Shown here one piece after another: positions 29,201 to 34,339 of a DNA stretch of 34,339 nt. Position 1 is the first letter of the stretch; each line of letters opens with the position of its first letter. Source of the DNA: Candidatus Melainabacteria bacterium (GTDB taxonomy: Bacteria > Cyanobacteriota > Vampirovibrionia > Obscuribacterales > Obscuribacteraceae); contig JABDBL010000026.1 in NCBI GenBank assembly GCA_013288645.1, positions 1 through 34,339 of the forward strand, in the 5' to 3' direction. The notes beneath the pieces are model-generated. The model worked only from the letters and a program-made list of their open reading frames with translations, was not told the origin of the DNA and did no database searches. The translations under genes were made by a program, and so were the position numbers.

Positions 29201-29278
29201 GGGATCGTAGCTCAGTTTGGTTAGAGCGCCTGCCTGTCACGCAGGAGGTCGCGGGTTCGAGCCCCGTCGGTCCCGCCA
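29201..29278 (+). tRNA. tRNA-Asp (GTC)
   Basis: A complete cloverleaf: acceptor GGGATCG with CGGTCCC (one G-U pair), anticodon arm with loop CTGTCAC (anticodon GTC, Asp), T-arm with TTCGAGC loop, discriminator G and encoded CCA (29276-29278). The 3' 24 bases (29256-29279) recur exactly at 33018-33041, within a longer, less exact copy of the tRNA's 3' half, so this gene may have served as an integration site. Confidence 0.97.
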
Positions 29279-29279
29279 T

Positions 29280-29945
29280 TTAAGGCTTTCCAGACTTGTG
29301 ACTACCTGCTGGTTTAGCAGTAGGTCGCAAAAGACTTTTCACTAATGGTGATACAGTGGGACGAATAGGACATAGGCAGAATCGTTGTCTGAAGCTAGTT
29401 TCGGAAGTTAATTAGTCCATGTTTTCAGATAGAACACATTGAAATATATATAGTAATTGTGAGTCATTTGGCAACCAAATGCTTACATGCACATGAATAA
29501 TCAAAAAAAGATTGGTGAGCAGTTCTTTCTTACTAAGTTTACTACATCGATATTTAATAGTTAAATGTCAATCACATTTTTCGGTTCAGATAATCTAATT
29601 ATCCAAAAGCTTGTCCCTGCCGAAAAATACAGTGGTCATAACAAAATTCAACAAAGCTTGATTTGGCTACCCCTACTTTTATAGGGTAAGGTTGCAATTA
29701 GTCTTTCATTACTTTCGGAAAACCAGCCATAGATTAGCTTTACCCCCTTTTATTGATCACTTAACCACAGAATTATTGTGGGTTAAGTAAGTATTGTCTC
29801 AGGTGTACAGAAGCAAATCTCAGTAAAAATCCGAGCCATCTTTAAGAGGTGAGTTGAGCTTGTTCTATAATTATTGCGGCTAGCGGAGGACGCCTTTGTC
29901 AGTGCAAATCCAATGCCAGTTAACCTTCTTTCAGGGAGAAAATCG
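29280..29945. other. Long intergenic stretch, nothing clearly coding
   Basis: About 670 bases between tRNA-Asp and nagZ. An imperfect hairpin near 29303-29326 followed by CTTTTC may end the tRNA transcript. A hairpin CCACA/TGTGG lies near 29764-29780. A 24-codon in-frame extension of nagZ is open from 29874, but the ribosome binding site favours 29946. The 115 bases after the tRNA show faint similarity to those after its copy at 33041. Confidence 0.35.
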
Positions 29946-31067
29946 ATGTCTTATTCAGAGCTCTCTTCTTTCGGGAAGATGTTTCTTGTCGAACCAAGCG
30001 GCACACTACTGACGGACGAAGAGCAGCGGTGGCTTGCACAACTGCAGCCACAGGCAATCATGTTCCGCAAGAGAAATTTTCTCTTGGATGCGGAATATCC
30101 CACCTGGCTTGAGGCTTATACAAAGCTTCTTTCCCAATTTCGCCGAGTCCTGCGGCACGAGCGATTGATTGTCACATTAGATCATGAGGGTGGTCGTGTA
30201 ATCCGTCCACCTGAGCCGATTACCAGATTCCCTTATGCTGCTCGATGGGCAGCATCAACTGGAGAAGTTGCGCGAGCAATGGCTGTGGAACTCAAGTCTC
30301 TTGGTGTGAATGTGAATTTCGCACCAGTTGCTGACATTCATAGCAACCCCGACAATCCAGTAATTAACGAGCGAGCTTTTGGTCGTACGCCAGAAGAGGT
30401 GACCAAAGCCGCCGTACAATTTGCCCAAACCCTGCAGGCAAATGGCGTTGCGCCGTGCGCAAAACATTTTCCGGGACACGGCGATACCAGAACTGATTCA
30501 CATTACCGTGTCCCTGTGCTTGAACTGACTTTGGACGAGCTTAAGCGCCGTGAGCTTATGCCGTTTCAAGCACTGATCGATGCGGGTGTCCAAATGATGA
30601 TGACATCCCACATTCTTTTTCCGAAGCTTGATTCGGAGAATGTGGCAACTTTGTCCCATGCAATTCTCAAGGACTTGCTGCGGTCGCAGATGGGCTTCAA
30701 GGGAGTGATCATTGCCGATGCATTGGGCATGCACTCCATTGTCGGCGATTTACACCAACGTGAGACAGTGGTCAAGGCAGTGAATGCTGGCCTGGACATT
30801 TTCTTGGTGGCCGGTGATACGGTTACCATTGGAGATGCCCTCACCATGGCAAAGCTTCTTCAGGAGGCATTCAAAAGGGGAGAAGTCACCGAAGAAACTT
30901 TGCGCGCTGCTGGGAAGCGCATTGATAAGTTCGCTGGCGCGCTTCCTCAGTACCCAGTTACGCAGGTGGATACAGCTACACTTGAACAGCATCATGCACT
31001 TGCTGCTTTGCTTGAGGCGCAAAGCCCGTGGTCTGGTTTTGAGTTGGTTCTTCCGGCTTTCGAGTAA
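29946..31067 (+). CDS. nagZ: GH3 beta-N-acetylhexosaminidase
   Basis: NagZ-type enzymes cut N-acetylglucosamine from muropeptides during cell-wall recycling. The 373-residue protein has no signal peptide and has the GH3 pattern: FLVEPSGTLLTDEE, TLDHEGGRVIR, LKSLGVNVNFAPVADIHSNP, ERAFG, the catalytic-loop motif KHFPGHGDTRTDSH (general acid His) and the nucleophile Asp in GVIIADALGMHSI. ATG 29946 has GGGAG nine bases upstream. It lies directly inside the tRNA-Asp repeat unit, and its G+C-rich codon use differs from dnaN and from the AbiE genes next to it but resembles hisG, so it was probably acquired. A hairpin follows the stop. Confidence 0.9.
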   Translation: MSYSELSSFGKMFLVEPSGTLLTDEEQRWLAQLQPQAIMFRKRNFLLDAEYPTWLEAYTKLLSQFRRVLRHERLIVTLDHEGGRVIRPPEPITRFPYAARWAASTGEVARAMAVELKSLGVNVNFAPVADIHSNPDNPVINERAFGRTPEEVTKAAVQFAQTLQANGVAPCAKHFPGHGDTRTDSHYRVPVLELTLDELKRRELMPFQALIDAGVQMMMTSHILFPKLDSENVATLSHAILKDLLRSQMGFKGVIIADALGMHSIVGDLHQRETVVKAVNAGLDIFLVAGDTVTIGDALTMAKLLQEAFKRGEVTEETLRAAGKRIDKFAGALPQYPVTQVDTATLEQHHALAALLEAQSPWSGFELVLPAFE

Positions 31068-31127
31068 GTTTGTAAAGGACATTGGATATCCACACGTCCA
31101 AGCAAAGGTCCTAAAAACAATACTTTG

Positions 31128-31157
31128 ACTGAGGAAGTACTTACATACTTCCTCAGT
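31128..31157 (+). terminator. Perfect 12-bp hairpin after nagZ
   Basis: ACTGAGGAAGTA pairs perfectly with TACTTCCTCAGT around a CTTACA loop, 60 bases past the nagZ stop and 76 bases past the end of the convergent abiEii-like gene. No T-run follows on the plus strand and only a delayed one on the minus strand. It is probably a shared transcript-end structure. Confidence 0.6.
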
Positions 31158-31233
31158 GGGATGAGGAAGGCAATGAGTGCCGCCTCGTCCCATTTTCAAT
31201 TTTGCCAATACATTTTGAATACCATTTTATGTG

Positions 31234-32169
31234 TCACAAGTTATTGATGGTTTTTTTTATTTTTGCGGCTATGTCTGCAAGTGGTGTTTGTTCAGAATAG
31301 TACAGAGCTGCCGTAGATAAATATTCTTTTTCCAAAATTTTGTATTTCTCTTTAAGATAGAAATGCAGGATCTTTAGCTATATGCAATTCATCACCAGCA
31401 CGAAAACGTTGCTTCTTTCGCTGCTCATATTTTTCTGTGCCGATAAATTGTTGTACAGCGTCAACATCTAGGAGTGAATAAACATCACTGTAATGCCTGA
31501 GAAAATTGGCTGGCAATTTACCAGACTCTATAAATTGCCTATATTTTGTAGAAATAGTTTGCAGTTTCTCTACAAAGGTATATTCCGGATTGTAGCAAGC
31601 TATTCCCGTGGCTCTATTATCAACAATGTCGATATCACTAGCTTGTGCAACGTCAAATGCCCAGGATGAAATAGTTACTGCCGTGTTTGGTGCTGTATGA
31701 TCAAATCCTACTTCTAAGAGAACACCTGGTTTTATGCCATCCAGTTCCGATGTTCTCGTTTCATAAATTAGGCGAATGCCACCATTACGTAAGCGCTCGT
31801 CGTCAACTCATTAGCGCGAATCGCAGAAACACCAGGAATATTTATTTCGTTTGTCAGCCAATCATAAAATTTTTTGCGAGATGCAACATGAATTTCCTTA
31901 TCATGATTTTTTCCTATTTTTACATTCATTTCTACAGGGGGCTCAAAGCGAATATCTATATCTTCCGAAAAGCGCTTGATGATGCCGAAACCCTTTGATA
32001 ACGAAGTGCCACCCTTCAGCTCAAAACGTAAGCCTTCTTCTTTAAGACCCCACAAGCAATGCATGATCCAGTAATCTTTCTCTACCAATATAGGTGAAAT
32101 ATTTTGATTACTCGCAATGAGATTTAAAAGATCTCCAAAATCAGATCTGTTATGCAGAAACTCGCTCAT
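31234..32169 (-). pseudogene. abiEii: AbiEii-type nucleotidyltransferase toxin, two compensating frameshifts
   Basis: The first frame (32169 to about 31804) gives MSEFLHNRSDFGDLLNLIAS, VEKDYWIMHCLWGL and the nucleotidyltransferase motif LKGGTSLSKGFGIIKRFSED. Near 31804 it shifts: the old frame soon stops, while the next frame continues with DDERLRNGGIRLIYETR, LLEVGFDHTAPNTAV, NPEYTFVEKLQTISTKYRQF and NFLRHYSDVYSLLD. Near 31360 it shifts back and continues FYLKEKYKILEKEY to a TGA at 31234-31236. The first shift fits loss of a T and the second gain of a T, both in short T-runs, and the reading frame is restored. Full length would be about 312 residues, normal for AbiEii. Either the toxin is inactivated or these are sequencing errors. 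Confidence 0.75.
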
Positions 32170-32764
32170 TGAGCCACCCATTGATTAACTTGTTTGTTGC
32201 CACTGTGCCAAAATTAGAAGCAGCTTGCGTAAGTTTATGGTGATCAAAGTTTTTAGCTTTTGATTTTGCGTTCTGCAAAAGCTGCGCACTTTCTTCTGCC
32301 AATTCATCAATATTGTTTAAAAGATCCACAAGCAAAAATTCTGGAGAAAGCTTACGCGGAAAACGATGTTTCATTCGAAAATCAAAAGTTCTATTCCCAA
32401 GCTTAAACTGTCCATGACGTTTATGGTTATAAACTAAAGTGCGATTATAAAGTTGAGTTCCGCCGAGCTCCAGACTGTTATAGCTTACTGGCGAGAATAA
32501 CAAGAAATCATTATCACGCAGAAAGACTGCCACAAGCTCTTTATCATCTGGTGGCAAACTGCCATAGACAGACTGACGTGGTACATAATAGAGCCCTTGC
32601 GATAATTTTTTTAGTCTGCCTGCTTCCTGGAGCTGTTGCAAATGACGGTCAATAGCATTTGAAGCCGAAGACAGTTCTTCTCGTCGATAAACTTTACCAG
32701 CTCGGAGCCGTCCCGATAAAGCAGCAGCGGCGACAGAGATAGAAGACTTTTTAATTGATAACAT
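32150..32764 (-). CDS. abiEi: AbiEi/DUF6088-type antitoxin
   Basis: The upstream partner of the AbiEii-like toxin, overlapping it by 20 bases. The N-terminal part (LSGRLRAGKVYRREELSSAS, then LQQLQEAGRLKKLSQGLYYVP) is the winged helix-turn-helix expected in AbiEi-type antitoxins and DUF6088 proteins, with the typical SVYGSLPPDD continuation. I choose ATG 32764 because an AGG lies eight bases upstream; ATG 32785 is also in frame. The antitoxin probably represses the operon and opposes the toxin. It appears intact while the toxin is frameshifted. Confidence 0.8.
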   Translation of the reverse strand: MLSIKKSSISVAAAALSGRLRAGKVYRREELSSASNAIDRHLQQLQEAGRLKKLSQGLYYVPRQSVYGSLPPDDKELVAVFLRDNDFLLFSPVSYNSLELGGTQLYNRTLVYNHKRHGQFKLGNRTFDFRMKHRFPRKLSPEFLLVDLLNNIDELAEESAQLLQNAKSKAKNFDHHKLTQAASNFGTVATNKLINGWLNERVSA

Positions 32765-32987
32765 ATTAGTTGCCTGAAATCTCATTGAAAATTCATGCAA
32801 GTATCATAACACTTATCTCGCCGATGCGATAGCGGCAAATGAAACTGTTCTCATAAATAATTTAGTTCTACTGCTTACATAGTGCTTACATGAGCCAGTA
32901 AACCCCTTCAGTCAGTTTTTGAGTGAGACAGAAATGCTTACCCAGCCTTGATTTCCGGGACTCTAAATTCCAAAAACTATTAACTTG

Positions 32988-33041
32988 CCGCCTGCCTGTT
33001 ACGCAGGAGGGCGTGCTTTCGAGCCCCGTCGGTCCCGCCAT
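32988..33041 (+). repeat. Decayed copy of the tRNA-Asp 3' half (possible attR)
   Basis: Bases 32989-33040 match the tRNA-Asp gene from the anticodon arm to CCA with about five or six differences. The last 24 bases (33018-33041) are identical to 29256-29279. The anticodon would read GTT and the D-arm is missing, so it is not a working tRNA. Direct repetition of a tRNA 3' end about 3.76 kb downstream is typical of a genomic island inserted at a tRNA gene. No integrase is visible between the copies. Confidence 0.8.
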
Positions 33042-33112
33042 CTACAAAGCCAATCTGGGTCAGCGATTCAGGCATTGATTAAAAACTGAATCAAAATGAT
33101 TCCAAGTAGCCA

Positions 33113-33165
33113 TGTAGGCACAGTGTAGGCAACAGAATAAATTGTTGTCTGGAAAATTGCCTACA
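33113..33165. repeat. Three TGTAGGCA(A) repeats next to the tRNA copy
   Basis: TGTAGGCA at 33113-33120, TGTAGGCAA at 33124-33132, and its exact complement TTGCCTACA at 33157-33165. Short direct and inverted repeats 70-125 bases from an attachment-like site recall arm-type binding sites of integrases, but the evidence is positional. Confidence 0.45.
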
Positions 33166-33311
33166 AACAAACGGCAATAGGCCACCATCAGAGAATATGT
33201 TAGCCGAGATTCTTTGCTATCACGCACAACAGGCAGCAGAGAAGGCTATTCGAGTTGACTTAGTCAGGGACTTAGTCTAGCATGAAGGATATTGGCAGTC
33301 GGAGAATTCGT

Positions 33312-33551
33312 ATGGCTACCGAAGTTAACATCCATGAGGCAAAAACTCACCTTTCCAGGCTTTTACATAGAGTCTTGGCTGGTGAAGAGGTGATTATAGC
33401 GAGGTCTGGCGTAGCAATTGCGCGTCTTGTGCCAATTGTGCCAAAGAAAAAAAAGAGATCTCTCGGGGGCGCCAAAGGCAAAATACGGATTCCTGATGAC
33501 TTTGATGCCCCGCTCGATAAAGAAGCACTGGATTTATTTGAACTTGATTGA
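33312..33551 (+). CDS. Phd/YefM-family antitoxin
   Basis: A 79-residue antitoxin. MATEVNIHEAKTHLSRLLHR and VLAGEEVIIARSGVAIARLV are the standard Phd/YefM DNA-binding half, with the conserved EAKxxLS and GEEVIIxRxGxPxARL motifs (Pro replaced by Val). The C-terminal part (RIPDDFDAPLDKEALDLFEL) is the acidic toxin-binding tail common to antitoxins paired with PIN toxins. ATG 33312 has GGAG eight bases upstream and is preferred over an in-frame start at 33282. The toxin follows by 16 bases. Expected role: neutralise VapC and repress the operon. Confidence 0.92.
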   Translation: MATEVNIHEAKTHLSRLLHRVLAGEEVIIARSGVAIARLVPIVPKKKKRSLGGAKGKIRIPDDFDAPLDKEALDLFELD

Positions 33552-33567
33552 ATCGAGGTGTTGGTAA

Positions 33568-33954
33568 ATGCGCGTGCTTTTAGACACTCATACATTTTTG
33601 TGGGGGATTGCCGAACCCACAAAGCTATCAGCAACCGCATATAAAATTATGGAAGACGGCGATAATGAAATTATGGTTAGCGCTGCCAGTGCCTGGGAGA
33701 TAGCAATTAAAGCGCGGCTTGGGAAACTGCGGCTGCCAGCCAGACCAGAGCTATTTGTTAGTGAACAATTGCTTAAGCACTATTTCACTTCTTTACCAAT
33801 TAGTTTTAGTCATGCTTTGCATGTATTCTCCCTTCCCGCTCTTCATCGTGACCCTTTCGACCGTCTATTGGTCTCCCAATCCATACTTGAACAACTGCCA
33901 ATCGTGACAAAGGACAAAAATATCAACCAATATCGCGTAAAAACAATTTGGTAG
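33568..33954 (+). CDS. vapC: VapC-type PIN-domain ribonuclease toxin
   Basis: A 128-residue PIN-domain toxin of the Phd-linked type. Acidic active-site residues are visible: Asp6 in VLLDTHTFLW, Glu44 in SAASAWEIAIKARLGKL, Asp94 and Asp98 in HRDPFDRLL, and the last Asp in IVTKDKNI. Length and all motifs are normal, so the toxin looks intact. GAGGTG precedes ATG 33568. VapC toxins cut specific tRNAs or rRNA; the target here is not readable. It is the last clear plus-strand gene, directly followed by relic sequence. Confidence 0.92.
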   Translation: MRVLLDTHTFLWGIAEPTKLSATAYKIMEDGDNEIMVSAASAWEIAIKARLGKLRLPARPELFVSEQLLKHYFTSLPISFSHALHVFSLPALHRDPFDRLLVSQSILEQLPIVTKDKNINQYRVKTIW

Positions 33955-33958
33955 TGTC

Positions 33959-34057
33959 CAGCCCGCCGAAAACTGCTTTGGAGAAGGCACGCATGTATAT
34001 GACTGATTGCTCGCTTTTATCGAGTGCAGCTAAGGCCGGGATAGATGGACCGCCATA
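33959..34057 (-). pseudogene. Fragment of a MocR/PdxR-type aminotransferase-like regulator
   Basis: The minus strand encodes YGGPSIPALAALDKSEQSVI and then YMRAFSKAVFGGL without a stop. This matches the stretch of GntR/MocR regulators that contains YxGxPxPALxxLD, VIYMGTFSK (the PLP-binding Lys) and FPGLR. Only about 33 codons remain: a stop lies a few codons upstream and the similarity is lost downstream near the vapC stop. It is a clear remnant of a gene lost to rearrangement. Confidence 0.6.
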
Positions 34058-34178
34058 CGGTTCTTTGCGGCTTTGTCAACTTTGATAATGGCTATTAAGC
34101 GATCCCCAGAACTCAATCAATATTCTCTTGAGTCCTGGAGATCGTATTTTACTGTTCTAACGTACTGTTCTGTACTGA

Positions 34179-34339
34179 TTAAAAAAGAAGCGGGTTAGTT
34201 ATATGGTTGTAACCAGTGCCTGGGGGCAAACCGCGTATCTGAAAACCACCTATTATGTGCTTGCTTTCCTCAGCAGATAATTCTTCAACAATCGCTTCTG
34301 GTAATAGACCCGTATTATTGTCTGGGCTAGTAAGTTTTA
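34179..34339 (-). CDS. Peptide with double-glycine leader motif (5' end outside the window)
   Basis: A frame entering from the right edge ends in TAA at 34179-34181, giving the last 52 residues of a protein. It contains LPEAIVEELSAEESKHIIGG, which matches the double-glycine leader consensus: Leu -12, Ser -11, Glu -8, Ile -4, Gly -2 and Gly -1. A further 21 residues follow, starting FQIRGLPPGTGYN. Such leaders are removed by C39-peptidase ABC exporters and are found on bacteriocins, RiPP precursors and signalling peptides. No start codon is visible in the window. The assignment rests on the motif alone, so a chance match in a larger protein cannot be excluded. Confidence 0.5.
   Translation of the reverse strand, partial: KLTSPDNNTGLLPEAIVEELSAEESKHIIGGFQIRGLPPGTGYNHITNPLLF

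Noticed and set aside
30255-30847. Minus-strand frames opposite nagZ
   Set aside because: They are shadows of the plus-strand GH3 gene, whose catalytic motifs are clear.
32988-33041. Second functional tRNA gene
   Set aside because: The 5' half and D-arm are missing and the T-stem is mispaired; it is a fragment.

Overview
The window is a bacterial chromosomal segment that almost certainly contains the replication origin. A minus-strand rpmH-rnpA-yidD-yidC-jag cluster abuts a plus-strand dnaA-dnaN pair. Most genes left of the junction run on the minus strand and those right of it on the plus strand until about 31 kb. The sequence is AT-leaning, with PQQ-type propellers, Tad-type pilus proteins and several toxin-antitoxin (TA) modules. 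It resembles a non-photosynthetic relative of the Cyanobacteria (Melainabacteria/Vampirovibrionia type), but no marker settles this and I hold it as a weak guess.

Layout. 1-290: two G+C-rich minus-strand genes, one cut by the edge. 672-3513: exported beta-propeller, HU and trmD. 3678-4288: an overlapping two-gene pair, possibly TA. 4373-6047: hisD behind a complete candidate leader-peptide attenuator. 6157-6937: a HigBA module with a repeated operator. 7008-9102: two unknown genes, an aberrant tRNA-Asn-like gene and hisG, with a second His-codon leader ORF in front of hisG. 9409-11268: proline iminopeptidase, RNase P RNA and a small exported protein. 11411-15142: a large nuclease-helicase-zinc-ribbon fusion. 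15477-16433: a small exported protein and a small membrane protein. 16520-20676: TadE/TadG-type genes, with a vWA-domain relic between them. 20760-22661: an exported glycosidase-like protein. 22980-25656: jag, yidC, yidD, rnpA, rpmH. 25868-29082: dnaA, candidate oriC, dnaN. 29201-33041: tRNA-Asp followed by a stretch ending in a second, decayed copy of its 3' half, enclosing nagZ and an AbiE-type pair with a frameshifted toxin. 33312-33954: Phd-VapC. 33959-34339: a relic of a MocR-type regulator and the 3' end of a gene with a double-glycine leader motif.

How genes work together. The jag-to-rpmH cluster supplies RNase P protein, ribosomal protein L34 and the membrane insertase; rnpB, the RNA partner of RnpA, is also present. 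DnaA and DnaN start and carry out replication from the region between them. hisD and hisG encode the last and first steps of histidine synthesis. They lie apart on opposite strands, and each is preceded by a short ORF with clustered His codons, which suggests separate control by His-tRNA supply. The strongest regulatory observation is the hisD attenuator: promoter, five-His leader peptide, 11-bp antiterminator and terminator are all visible. The second is an origin with a DnaA-trio element beside box-like TCTACA sites, matched by a DnaA whose normally invariant signature Asp is Lys.
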